DNA from: JAVSMW01 sp032027005
GTDB taxonomy: Bacteria; Bacillota; Thermincolia; Thermincolales; UBA2595
DNA: 64,000 bases
Reading direction: 5' to 3'
NCBI GenBank assembly: GCA_032027005.1
Contig: JAVSMW010000006.1
Coordinates: 1-64,000 of the forward strand
The position numbers and the translations under genes are program-made. Below the pieces are notes generated by a model, which was not told the DNA's origin, searched no databases, and saw only the letters and a program-made list of their open reading frames with translations. Of this stretch, positions 35,382 through 44,759 are shown in pieces; position 1 is the first letter of the stretch; each line of letters starts with the position of its first letter.

Positions 35382-38300
35382 ATGAAATTACGTCAAACGG
35401 TTTACCGGAAATTAAGTATTCTTTTGATTTTATTAATGGCTGCTTCCTTTGTAATGCCAAGTGGAGCAGTAAGCGCAGCCGTTTCCACCAAAGACGCGGC
35501 GGTAAAATTTTTGCAAAATGATTTTGAAACCAGAGGCGTGCAAAACAACGACAGTGGAGTAGGCTCTTATGCTTTATTTGTTTTAAACGAAGCGGGCGTG
35601 GATGTCAGTTCGTGGGTTTATGACGGCATAAGCCTGAAAGACGCAGTAACTAACGCGGTCTCTGATGACATAAACAATGAAGGTGCGAAATCCGCTAAAA
35701 CATTGGCCCAGGACCTGGCGGCAGCCATTGCTTTAAACGCGACAGACGAGCAAGCACAATTATTACAAATTTTAAAGAACCGCCAAAATANACGGCAATT
35801 GATTACTTAAACAGCAGTGCGCTCAATCCTGACGGGAGCTTCGGGACGTCAAAGAACGATATGGATGTTACCTGGTTCCTTGCTGCGAATAATTTAATCA
35901 CCTATACGCCGGATTCGCCGGGGAAGAGCGCAGCTGATTTCCTATATAACGATTATACTAACCGTGGAATGAATAATACTGATACCGGAGTGGGTTCATA
36001 TGCTTTGTATGTGTTAAGCGAGGCCGGAGTAGATGTGAGTCCATGGGTATATAACGGCACAAGCCTGAAAAACGCAGTAACTGACGCGGTCTCTAATGAC
36101 ATCAGCAATCAAGGTGCGAAATCCGCAAAAACATTGGCCCAGGACCTGGCGGTAGCCATTGCTTTAAACGCAACAGGCGAGCAAGCACAATTACTGCAAA
36201 TTTTAAAGAACCGCCAAAATATTGGCGGGTTTGATACCACTGCATATAGCGAATACGGGAATCTGGCAGCTTTTGACTATTTGGGCCGTCTGGGTAAAAT
36301 GGACCAAATGAATCAGACTCAGGCCAAGAGCTATATATTAGGTCTGGCAAATACAACAGTCAGTGATGCTAACTACGGAAGCTGGCCTAGCAGCTGGCCG
36401 GATTTAATAGCCACCGCGGAAGCGATAAGAGCGCTGCATTATCTGGATCCCACGAACAGTGACGCGGAAATTCAGGCTGGGATCGAAAACGGACAAGACT
36501 GGTTAAAAAAGCTGCAGCAAGCTGACGGTTCTTTTTCTGCCAGTGAATATGATGATCCGTTAATTGATACTTGTGAAGTGGTAATGACTTTAAAAGTGCT
36601 GGGGACAGATCCGACGACATGGACCAGCAGTAGCGGGAAAACGGCAATTGATTACTTAAACAGCAGTGCGCTCAATCCTGACGGAAGCTTTGGGACGTCA
36701 AAGAACGATATGGATGCCACCTGGTTCCTTGCTGCTAACAATTTATTGGATACCCAGTTTTATATTGATCCTTCCGGAGCGACCATGAATACAGGGGAGA
36801 AAAAGCAGTTCAAGGCGATATGGAAAAATGCCAACGGGACAACTGATGTATCGCAGTACGCAGACTGGTCTGCGGGTGACGGCGGCATAGTCAGTATCGA
36901 TAGTCATGGTTTGGTCAGCGCTTTAAAAGCAGGTCAGACGGTAGTCAAGGCGGTTTACAACGGAGTTGCGGCTTCGGTTGCTTTGACTGTAAGTTCTTTA
37001 TCTAACCCAGGCGGCGGGACGGTACCGACTACTACAAAGAAGGTTAACCTGGCTGTGGTTGGCTCGAGCGGTGAACTTTTGTTCAGCCCATCTTCTGTTT
37101 CGGTAGCACAAAGCAACAAATGGGGGCTTACTGTCCTGGGCGCTTTAGATTCCTCAGGCATTTCCTACCATAGCACCAATGCGTCTTACGGCGTTTTGGT
37201 TGATTCAATTAAGGGGCAAGCCAGCAGCGGGTTAAGCGGTTGGATGTATGTTGTTAACGGACAGATCCCAGGGGTTAGTTCTGAAAAATACAACATTAAC
37301 AGCGGTGACAATATCATATGGTATTTCAGTAAAAGCATGGACCAGCAGCCCCCTAAATGGGACGACTTGGTGAACCGGAATCAGACTTCATCCGGGAGTA
37401 CCGGTGCGCAAACTCCTGTCCAACCGGTTGCTCCGGTTAGTGATACCTCCTTAAATGCGGCCGTCCGGAATGCCGATTCAATCGGCATGGTTGTCCTGCA
37501 AGCAGATAATACGCAAACCGCATTAGCTCTATCAAATGATCAGTTGAGCAAAATATTGAGCACGGGCAAGCCCTTGGCCGTTACTGTTCAGGGAGTGCGG
37601 TTTGTGCTGTCCGCAGACAGCCTTAAAGTTCCGGAGATGACGGCTGCAAATGCGTCGCAGCTGCAGCTAAACGCTCAAAAATTAGGCACCGGTGATACCC
37701 AGAGTCTAATTGAGCCTTTTGCCGACAGATTAAAATCGGCGGGCGATGTTTATGAGTTAAATGCATTGGTGGTAAATAAAGACAGCTCGCAGCAAAAAAT
37801 CAAGCAATTTCCTGACTGTAAGATATCCTTGCCGGTGCCCGAGGCATTGCGGGCAGCGGCAGCGACCGGCAAGATAATGGCCTACTGGTACAATGAAGAC
37901 AGCGAAGTGTGGGAACAAATGGGTGGAACATACGATGCAGCTGGCGGTACCATTAGCTTTAAAACTAATCATTTCAGCAAGTACGCCTTGATGGAAGATG
38001 TTTCGCAGGGTTATTTCAAGGATGTCGCCGGACACTGGGGGCAAAAAGAAATTGAGTTCATGGCCGCCAAAGGTTATGTTGTGGGAGTAAGCGACAAAAA
38101 ATTTGCGCCGGATAATAAAGTCACCAGAGCCGAATTTGTCACCATCCTGACCCGTGTGGCTGGGTTGAAGGCCAATCCAGACGGGGCGGCGCGTTTCAGT
38201 GATGTGCCTGTCAACGCTTGGTATCGGGGCGCGGTGGGTGCCGCAGTCAATGCCGGTCTGGCAAATGGGGTGGGGAAAGACGAATTTGCGCCGGACCAGT

Positions 38301-38584
38301 TAATCACCCGTGAGCAAATGGCTGCCATGATTGTTCAGTTAATGGCGAAGAACGGCCTGAATACCTACATCAGCGACGCCGATGCGGTTAAGGCGCTGGC
38401 CAAATTTACAGATAAAGCAGATATCTCCTCATGGGCGCGCATACCCGCTGCATTTCTGGTTCAACAGCAATTGATGAGCGGCCGGGCCAGCAACCGGTTG
38501 GTGCCGCTTGGCGATGCAACACGGGCGGAAGCTGCGGCAGTGCTTTATCGGGCACTGCAAAAGCTGCCGCAGTTAGGAAAATAA
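35382..38584 (+). CDS. S-layer-anchored transcobalamin-like protein (double toroid, BIG2-like, DUF4430, three SLH)
   Basis: Start ATG 35382; signal peptide ending near SAVSAAV. Two toroid units are visible, the first cut short. An Ig-like BIG2-type domain (FYIDPSGATMNTGEKKQF) follows, then DUF4430, the transcobalamin beta-domain family (LVDSIKGQASSGLSGWMYVV, then GDNIIWYFSKSMDQ). A beta-rich linker domain and three SLH domains complete it (YFKDVAGHWGQKEI, FSDVPVNAWYRGAV, FTDKADISSWARIP). The frame breaks at N 35791, where 419 nt present in the second unit (36222-36640) are missing. Replacing the N with 419 nt restores one frame of about 1206 residues, so this is a collapsed repeat rather than two genes. 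A toroid plus DUF4430 is the layout of intrinsic factor. Confidence 0.8.
35480..36750 (+). repeat. Tandem duplication of the toroid-coding unit, collapsed at N 35791
   Basis: 35510-35790 matches 35941-36221 closely, and 35792-35883 matches 36641-36732 closely. The piece equivalent to 36222-36640 is missing from the first unit and a single N stands in its place. The high identity of the two units suggests recent duplication or gene conversion, and explains an assembly failure at this spot. Confidence 0.85.
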
Positions 38585-38621
38585 GCAGGGATTTATCCCG
38601 CATCTTTGATGAGGTGGTTTA

Positions 38622-39368
38622 ATGAAACGAAAGTTAATTTATTTTATTGCTTTGCTGGTAATTTTGGCCGGAGCAATCGGGCCGGCTCTATACATGCACA
38701 AAACCGTCAATTCAAAGCAGCCGGACAAACAGGCGGAAAACAGCAAAACAGTTGAATACGGCCAACAGGAGCAGGGTAGTTCTGACCAAACGGAACAGGG
38801 CGATTCTATGGATGAAAGCCGGGCTGCCGGTGATACCCAGGTTTCTTCAGCAGCGAATAAACAGCAGCCCGCCGCGGCAACAAAGCAAGAAGTGACGGTG
38901 ACAAAGCAGCAAGTGACGGCAACAAAGCAGCAAGGTTCCACATCTGTCGGAGATGAACAGGCAAACAAGCCGGATTCCCCGGCTTCAAACAACAGTGTGC
39001 CTGTTGTGGCGCCTGCGAGCGGCTGTAAGGTAGGGATTGCCGTTATGGGGGAAAATGGCGAATTTCTGTTTGGACCTGCGCAGGTGATTGTCAAAAAGGA
39101 TAACAAATGGGGAATCACAGCCTTGGGCGCGCTTGATGCCACAGGAATTCCCTATGCCATGAAACCTGCTTGGCCCGATTTTGTTGATTCGATCAGCGGT
39201 CAGGCCTGCCGTGGCGTGTCAGGGTGGATGTTTAATGTGAACGGTGACGTTCCCATGCACATGGCTGACAAACATCCGCTAAAAACAGGGGACAAAGTAA
39301 TATGGTGGTACAGTAACAGTATGGATCAGCCCATTCCTCAATGGGATGAGTTGGTTCAAAAGAAGTAG
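38622..39368 (+). CDS. Membrane-anchored DUF4430 (transcobalamin beta-domain-like) protein
   Basis: 248 residues, ATG 38622 preceded by GATGAGGTGG. One N-terminal transmembrane helix (residues 5-25), then about 100 residues of Gln/Lys/Ser-rich linker with repeated TKQ units (TVTKQQVTATKQQ). The C-terminal DUF4430 domain has FLFGPAQVIVKKDNKWGI, GVSGWMFNVNG and VIWWYSNSMDQPIPQWDEL. It is probably tethered to the outer face of the membrane by a long spacer, so it could pass ligand from wall-bound proteins to the ECF transporter encoded next. Confidence 0.82.
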   Translation: MKRKLIYFIALLVILAGAIGPALYMHKTVNSKQPDKQAENSKTVEYGQQEQGSSDQTEQGDSMDESRAAGDTQVSSAANKQQPAAATKQEVTVTKQQVTATKQQGSTSVGDEQANKPDSPASNNSVPVVAPASGCKVGIAVMGENGEFLFGPAQVIVKKDNKWGITALGALDATGIPYAMKPAWPDFVDSISGQACRGVSGWMFNVNGDVPMHMADKHPLKTGDKVIWWYSNSMDQPIPQWDELVQKK

Positions 39369-39380
39369 AGGAGAGGCATA

Positions 39381-40310
39381 GTGTTTGACAAACTTTTCTA
39401 TCAGGAAAAAGGCCTTTTCTTGCAAAGCCTCCACCCCGCTGCAGTCCTCATTTACCTTGGTGTATTCTTTGTGCTGAGCCTGCTCTACGATAATCCGCTC
39501 TACCTTTTAGGCCTCTTTATTCTCCTCGTTCTTTTAATTATAGAGGCAGACGGAATGGAGGCATGGTCTGGGTTCTTAAAAGCAGGCGTAACTTTGATGC
39601 TTATTATCATGATTATCAACCCTCTTGTAATCAGGGCCGGCGCCACGATTATCTGGCACGGCCCGGAACTGCCCTTCCTGGGTAAGCTTGATATATCGGT
39701 GGAAGCTTTATATTATGGAGCGGTTTCGGGGATCAGGTTATTGGTTATTATGACCATATTTTGTCTTTACAACCTGATGATCAATCCGGACAAGGTTCTC
39801 AACCTTTTTTCAAAAGTAGCGGGCAAATCAGTTCTAATGATTGCTTTGTCCACGAGAATGCTGCCCACCATGGTGAGAGACTTAAAAAGGATAAAGGAAG
39901 TGCAGCAGTTTCGCGGCGTTGATTTCGACGAGGGAAGTTTGTGGGCAAGAGTAAAAAAATACTCCTGTCTCTATAACGTTTTGCTTTTATCCTCACTGGA
40001 AGATTCCCTAGAGATTGCCGAATCCATGCAGGCAAGGGCTTATGGGAGCGGTAAACGTTCCGTATACAGCCGGAACATTTTAAGGCCCAGAGATATCATT
40101 TGCATGGCAGCCAGTTTTCTGGGCCTGTTTGTGGCCATCTGGGGTTTGCATTACGGGTATGGTCAGTACACATTTTATCCGCGGGCAGATTTTTTGATCA
40201 AGGACAGGATAACCTTAATCAACCTGTCGATTTTGCTCTTTTATTTGTCTGTGCCAATTATTTTGAGCGAGGGGTGGAAAACTTGCCGCTTTTTAAAGTT
40301 GAAAATTTAA
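39381..40310 (+). CDS. ECF transporter T component (EcfT)
   Basis: 309 residues from GTG 39381 behind GAGGAGAGG. It has five or more hydrophobic helices, LHPAAVLIYLGVFF near the start, and two coupling-helix signatures, EVQQFRGVDFDE and ESMQARAYGSGKR (the Ala-Arg-Gly type). Couples the ATPases to the S component at 41998. The gene overlaps the ATPase start region. Confidence 0.88.
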   Translation: MFDKLFYQEKGLFLQSLHPAAVLIYLGVFFVLSLLYDNPLYLLGLFILLVLLIIEADGMEAWSGFLKAGVTLMLIIMIINPLVIRAGATIIWHGPELPFLGKLDISVEALYYGAVSGIRLLVIMTIFCLYNLMINPDKVLNLFSKVAGKSVLMIALSTRMLPTMVRDLKRIKEVQQFRGVDFDEGSLWARVKKYSCLYNVLLLSSLEDSLEIAESMQARAYGSGKRSVYSRNILRPRDIICMAASFLGLFVAIWGLHYGYGQYTFYPRADFLIKDRITLINLSILLFYLSVPIILSEGWKTCRFLKLKI

Positions 40311-41998
40311 CCTATTATTATCCCGAAACTGAAAAAGCCGCCCTCAGAGATATAAATTTAGAAATCGAGGAAGGAGAATTTATCCTGGTGGCCGGTGGTT
40401 CCGGTTCGGGCAAGTCCTCCTTGGCCAGGGTATTGGCGGGACTGATCCCTGATTTTTACGGGGGCCGGATCGGCGGCAGGGTTTTCTTTAAAGGGAAGGA
40501 TATCAGAACAATGGACCGCCGGAAGCTGGCTATGGATGTGGGCATGGTTTTCCAGGACCCGGAAAAACAGATGGTGCAGTCCTATGTAGAGGCGGAAATT
40601 GCCTTTGGTCTAGAGAATCTGGGGCTGGATCATGAAGAGATGTCACGCAGGATTGCTGAGGTGATTAGCTTCATGAATCTGACATCAATCAGGGAAATGT
40701 TTACGGCCAATCTCTCCGGCGGCCAGCAGCAAAAAGTGGCTTTAGCTTCTGTCTTGGCCGTGCAGCCGAATGTGCTAATCCTTGATGAACCCACCTCACA
40801 GCTGGATCCTGTTTCGGCGGAAGAAATATTGAATTTAGTCAAGCGGCTTAATGAGGAGATGGGCTTTACGGTTATCATGATCGAGCAGCGGCTGGAGCGG
40901 TGTTTTCATTTAGCTGACCGGGTTCTGTTCATCGAACGGGGCGAAATTATTTGTGATGGAAAGCCACAGGAAAAAGCTTGTGAGGCAATAAATAGGGACC
41001 TTCCTTTTGTACCGCCGGTGGCCAGGTTTTTTGCCAAACTAAACTTCTCTTCGGTACCCATTACGGTGAAGGAAGGCAGAAAACTCTTACGCTCCTGCCT
41101 TAGAGGGAAAAAACCTGTCAATAAGATACAATTGGGGTTATGCCGTGAAAATGTTCATGTTGAAGATTTAAGAGAGCAAAATAGCGTTGTTAGCATGAAA
41201 AACGTCTGGTTTACCTACCCAGGGGGGCGGGAGGTCTTAACAGATGCCAGCCTTGATGTTAAGGAAGGTGAGTTTGTAGCTATCCTGGGCGAAAACGGCG
41301 CGGGAAAATCAACCCTGCTTAAACACATAATAGGTATGCTTAGGCCCGGACGGGGCAAGGTGCATGTATTGGGGAAAGACATAAGCAAGAACGGGTATAA
41401 AGAGATTAGAGGGCTTACGGCGTATCTGTCCCAAAACCCCAATGATTATCTCTTTCAGGACACGGTGGAAGATGAACTTCTTTTTACCTTGAAGAATTTT
41501 GGCTTAACGGATAAATCTGTTGTTGATGAAATGCTGGAAAAACTTCATCTATCCAGTTACCGCAAAACAAATCCACGGGACCTAAGCAGCGGAGAGAGGC
41601 AAAGGGTTGCTCTGGCTTCGGTGCTGGTTACCAGACCCAGGCTGATTATCCTTGACGAACCGACCAGAGGGGTTGATTTACGCCTGAAGGCAGAGTTAGG
41701 CAAGTTCCTGCAAAAGGAGGCGGAAAAAGGCAGCACGGTAATTGTGGTGACCCATGACGTGGAGTTTGCCGCTGAATTTGCCGCAAAAGTGGTGATGATG
41801 TTTTCAGGGAGAATTTTTGGTGCTGGTGAAAAGCATGAAGTACTGGGCAGATCCATATTCTACTCTCCGCAGATAGGCAAAATGTGCAAGGGCATCTGCG
41901 AGGGAGTGCTTACTTTTGCCGAGGCCCAGGAGGTTATATGTCCACTTATTGAGGATAAGAGGGCAATTACGCTTCTAAGAACAGGAGAGAAAGCGTGA
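40283..41998 (+). CDS. ECF transporter double ATPase (EcfA-EcfA' fusion)
   Basis: About 571 residues. TTG 40283 has GAGGGGTGG 7 nt upstream; GTG 40274 is an alternative in the same frame. There are two complete ABC domains. Domain 1 has Walker A GGSGSGKSS, Q-loop VFQDPEKQM, signature LSGGQQQKV and Walker B LILDEPTS. Domain 2 has GENGAGKST, YLSQNPNDY, LSSGERQRV and LIILDEPTRG. ECF modules often use two separate EcfA genes; here both are in one chain. The stop overlaps the S-component start. Confidence 0.9.
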   Translation: MPLFKVENLTYYYPETEKAALRDINLEIEEGEFILVAGGSGSGKSSLARVLAGLIPDFYGGRIGGRVFFKGKDIRTMDRRKLAMDVGMVFQDPEKQMVQSYVEAEIAFGLENLGLDHEEMSRRIAEVISFMNLTSIREMFTANLSGGQQQKVALASVLAVQPNVLILDEPTSQLDPVSAEEILNLVKRLNEEMGFTVIMIEQRLERCFHLADRVLFIERGEIICDGKPQEKACEAINRDLPFVPPVARFFAKLNFSSVPITVKEGRKLLRSCLRGKKPVNKIQLGLCRENVHVEDLREQNSVVSMKNVWFTYPGGREVLTDASLDVKEGEFVAILGENGAGKSTLLKHIIGMLRPGRGKVHVLGKDISKNGYKEIRGLTAYLSQNPNDYLFQDTVEDELLFTLKNFGLTDKSVVDEMLEKLHLSSYRKTNPRDLSSGERQRVALASVLVTRPRLIILDEPTRGVDLRLKAELGKFLQKEAEKGSTVIVVTHDVEFAAEFAAKVVMMFSGRIFGAGEKHEVLGRSIFYSPQIGKMCKGICEGVLTFAEAQEVICPLIEDKRAITLLRTGEKA

Positions 41999-42624
41999 TG
42001 GGAACAAACTGGGGTTTTTATACAACCTTGATCGGTGTTTTTTCTGTTGCCCTGCTCATGTTCAGCATGGAGAAGCAAGGAAAATTTACCGCGCGGCAGG
42101 TATCCATTACTGCCGTGCTGGCCGCGTTGTGTGCGGCAGGCAGGGCGGTAACGGGTGTCGGTATGCTTTTTTTGCAGCCCACAATGTTTTTGGTGGAACT
42201 GACAGGTTTTGTATATGGCGTGCAGATCGGTTTTTTTGTAGGTGCAATGACTCCCTTAATTTCCAACTTCTTTATGGGCCAAGGCGCCTGGACGCCCTGG
42301 CAGATGCTGTGCTGGGGGATGTTAGGCGCTTCCGGGGCGGCAGTTAAGGCTCTATTTCCCGGAGCGGGTCATAAAACCTTGACCGCGCTTTGTTTTTTCT
42401 GGGGCTACCTTTACGGCGCTATTATGGACGTTTGGCAGTGGAGCGTCTTTATGCATCCGCTAACCTTCAAAACCTATTTTATTGTCTTGGCGGCTGGTTT
42501 CAGCTTTGATTCCATGCGGGCCATTGGCAACCTGCTTTTTTGCGCCGCTTTGGGTTATCAGACTTTGAAGATATTGCGGTACTTCCACAAGAAAATGGAT
42601 ATTCAATATCTGGAAGATTTATAA
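41998..42624 (+). CDS. ECF transporter S component, probably for a corrinoid (CbrT-like)
   Basis: 208 residues, ATG 41998 with AGGAGAG upstream, overlapping the ATPase stop. It is a six-helix membrane protein with the short FTARQVSITAVLAALCAAGR start typical of S components, and MTPLISNFFMGQGAWTPWQML in the middle. I infer cobalamin or another corrinoid as substrate from the DUF4430 proteins before it, CobO after it and the cobalamin riboswitch upstream. Sequence alone does not fix the ligand. Confidence 0.78.
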   Translation: MGTNWGFYTTLIGVFSVALLMFSMEKQGKFTARQVSITAVLAALCAAGRAVTGVGMLFLQPTMFLVELTGFVYGVQIGFFVGAMTPLISNFFMGQGAWTPWQMLCWGMLGASGAAVKALFPGAGHKTLTALCFFWGYLYGAIMDVWQWSVFMHPLTFKTYFIVLAAGFSFDSMRAIGNLLFCAALGYQTLKILRYFHKKMDIQYLEDL

Positions 42625-42636
42625 AGGGGAGGTTAT

Positions 42637-43953
42637 ATGTTTGTTACAATGAGAAGAATGTTATCGGTTTTTCTGTTTTCGCTGCTATTATTCTTTACTG
42701 TGCTCGGAGTGTTTTTTATTGATAGTGCGAAAGCAGCCTCCGCTAAAACGCCGGAGTTAGAGTGGACCCATAATTTTGAAAAAGGAGAAGGCCACTTTGT
42801 AGAACAGACAAAGGATGGCGGATATATTTTAACTGGCTGGACAGAGTCCCGGCAGGAAGGTTCTGATGTTTTCCTAGCCAAGTGTGACCGTGATGGGAAC
42901 AGATTATGGATGAAAACTTACCAGGGCAATGGCTACAGCGACAGCCATTGCGTGCAGGAGGTCAAGGGAGGCGGTTTTATCATTGTCGGTGAAACCAAGT
43001 CCAAGTACGGGTATGACCATGATGTATATGTTGTGAGAACTGATGAAAAAGGTGGCCAACTGTGGTCAAAAACCTTTGGTGGTACGCACTGTGACTATGC
43101 CTGGGCCGTTCAGCAGACGAAGGATGGGGGATTCATTGTTGCCGGAGGAACGGAGTCCTATGGTGCAGGAATCTATGATGTTTACTTAATCAAATTGGAT
43201 TCTGCCGGTAACGAGATTTGGGAAAAAACCTATGGAGGAACAGGCTCTGACTGCGCATATGCAGTAAGGCAGCTTGATGACGGAGGTTACCTGGTTGCTG
43301 GAAATACTGAATCTTTTGGCGCGGTCAAGCCTGACGTTTATCTGTTAAGAACGGATGGCAATGGAAAAATGTTATGGCAGAAAACATATGGCGGCAAAGG
43401 TTCTGATTATGGCTGGTCTTTGCTGAAAGACGAAGACGGCGGATATTTAATTGCCGGGGAGAAAGAGATTGTCAGCGACCAGGGTGGTGGATTTGCGGCT
43501 TATCTGATAAAAACCGACCAAGACGGAAATAAGCTTTGGGAAAAGACTTATGCAATAAAAAGCGGAAGTTCGTTCTATGCCATCAGCCAAGCGAATGATG
43601 GTGGTTTTATCCAGACCGGCAAAAAGGAGTCAACTAGGGGTGGTTACGATCTCTATGTGGTAAAAACAGATAGAAACGGTGCCCTTGTTTGGGAAAAAAC
43701 AATTGCGGGCAGTGGCAGCAACAGTGGTTATAGAATTTTGCAGGCTAAAGACGGCAGTTATGCAGTAGTGGGAAAAAAAGGAATTGCCAAGAGCTCTGGA
43801 AGTGATATTTTATTGCTGAAATTGCAATCGGAGAGCAATCGAAATATCAGCTTTTTATTGTCACTTGGTATTACAGCGGCTTTTATTGTTGCGGCTTCGA
43901 CAACGGCTTATCTTTACTTTAAGAGAAGGAAGGAGAAAGAATGGCTGGATTGA
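42637..43953 (+). CDS. Exported membrane-anchored beta-propeller-like protein
   Basis: 438 residues, ATG 42637 behind GGGGAGG. Signal or anchor helix at residues 8-30. Residues 40-395 are seven or eight repeats of about 50 residues with the pattern DGGYLVAGNTES, DVYLLRTDGNGKMLWQKTYG. This looks like a WD/PQQ-like propeller on the cell surface. A C-terminal transmembrane helix and a basic tail (YFKRRKEKEWLD) follow. The function is not known. It sits between the S-component and cobO genes, so a part in corrinoid capture is possible. Confidence 0.78.
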   Translation: MFVTMRRMLSVFLFSLLLFFTVLGVFFIDSAKAASAKTPELEWTHNFEKGEGHFVEQTKDGGYILTGWTESRQEGSDVFLAKCDRDGNRLWMKTYQGNGYSDSHCVQEVKGGGFIIVGETKSKYGYDHDVYVVRTDEKGGQLWSKTFGGTHCDYAWAVQQTKDGGFIVAGGTESYGAGIYDVYLIKLDSAGNEIWEKTYGGTGSDCAYAVRQLDDGGYLVAGNTESFGAVKPDVYLLRTDGNGKMLWQKTYGGKGSDYGWSLLKDEDGGYLIAGEKEIVSDQGGGFAAYLIKTDQDGNKLWEKTYAIKSGSSFYAISQANDGGFIQTGKKESTRGGYDLYVVKTDRNGALVWEKTIAGSGSNSGYRILQAKDGSYAVVGKKGIAKSSGSDILLLKLQSESNRNISFLLSLGITAAFIVAASTTAYLYFKRRKEKEWLD

Positions 43954-44468
43954 TTCATATATATACCGGCAACGGGAAGGGGAAGACAACCGCCGCAGTG
44001 GGCCTTGGTATAAGAGCATATGGAAGGGGATTTAAAGTGCTTATGATACAATTCCTTAAAGGCGCCACAACAGGAGAAATGAGCACAGTATTTAAACTTG
44101 GACCTGGTTTTATTATCCATAGGGAAGAGAAATTTAAAAACTTCTTATGGGATATGAACGAGGCTGAGCTTAAAGAACAAAAAACAATTCAACAGGAATT
44201 ATTCGATTACGCTGTTAATGCCGCAATGAGCAATAAATGGGATTTAATAATTTTTGATGAAATTTTTGCTGCTTTAACTTTAGGCTTAATTTCCATCTAT
44301 GATGTTATTGATTTTATCAAAAGCAAACCAGATAAGTTAGAAATAGTTTTAACCGGAAGAAATGCTCCTGAGGAAATTATTGAAATGGCTGATTATGTGT
44401 CTGAAATAAATCCTATTAAGCATCCAAAAAATATGGGAATATCGGCAAGAGAAGGAATTGAGTTTTGA
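43941..44468 (+). CDS. cobO: Cob(I)alamin adenosyltransferase (CobO/BtuR type)
   Basis: 175 residues, ATG 43941 inside the end of the previous gene, with GGAAGGAG upstream. P-loop YTGNGKGKTTAAVGL near the N-terminus, IIFDEIFAALTLGLI (Walker B-like) and VLTGRNAPEEIIEMADYVSE are CobO hallmarks. It transfers adenosyl from ATP to Co(I) corrinoid, making AdoCbl in the cytoplasm, and so completes a capture-import-activation pathway in one operon. AdoCbl is also the likely ligand of the upstream riboswitch, giving feedback. Confidence 0.93.
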   Translation: MAGLIHIYTGNGKGKTTAAVGLGIRAYGRGFKVLMIQFLKGATTGEMSTVFKLGPGFIIHREEKFKNFLWDMNEAELKEQKTIQQELFDYAVNAAMSNKWDLIIFDEIFAALTLGLISIYDVIDFIKSKPDKLEIVLTGRNAPEEIIEMADYVSEINPIKHPKNMGISAREGIEF

Positions 44469-44544
44469 TAAAAAAAAGTAAACCACCATGTGGACAACTA
44501 TACGTCAAAATTATACCATTATTTTAAATAACAACTGAATTATC

Positions 44545-44635
44545 AGCGCTAAGGGCAAACCTGTCAAAAGACAGGGACGCAAAGCCATAGGGTCTAAGAT
44601 GCGTATCGCATTATGACAGCCTGGCTGCCGCAGAG
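44545..44635 (+). promoter_or_regulatory. Cyclic di-GMP riboswitch (GEMM-I)
   Basis: CCTGTC-AAAA-GACAGG is followed by GACGCAAAGCCATAGGGTCT, and the 3' GACAGCCTGGCTGCCG closes P1 and P3. These are the conserved blocks of the GEMM-I aptamer. A terminator follows at once. The usual GNRA loop of P2 reads AAAA here. The next downstream open frame that looks real starts 620 nt later and belongs to a mobile element, so the switch seems cut off from its gene. Confidence 0.9.
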
Positions 44636-44646
44636 ACTAAATGTCG

Positions 44647-44677
44647 AAACCTGCCCTTTTAGCGGCAGGTTTTTTTG
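44647..44677 (+). terminator. Terminator of the c-di-GMP riboswitch
   Basis: AACCTGCC pairs with GGCAGGTT, followed by TTTTTT. It is the expression-platform hairpin of the GEMM-I switch. Confidence 0.88.
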
Positions 44678-44716
44678 TCGTGTGGGACGGCAGGAATTTA
44701 ACAAAAAATTAGAGAT

Positions 44717-44759
44717 CAACATGGATATAGTCGCATTTCGACAAAATGTGACCATGTTG
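44717..44759. repeat. 43-nt nested inverted repeat
   Basis: CAACATG (44717-44723) pairs with CATGTTG, and inside it GTCGCATTT pairs with AAAATGTGAC around CGAC. There is no T run, so it is not a simple terminator. It lies at the junction between the riboswitch and the mobile-element genes, and could be a protein-binding or attachment site. Confidence 0.55.

Noticed and set aside
35382..35810. Separate short gene for the first toroid piece
   Set aside because: The frame break falls on an N where 419 nt are missing relative to the second unit, and restoring them gives one gene.
38622..39142. 167-codon minus-strand open frame
   Set aside because: It is the shadow of the DUF4430 protein gene, produced by its repetitive linker.
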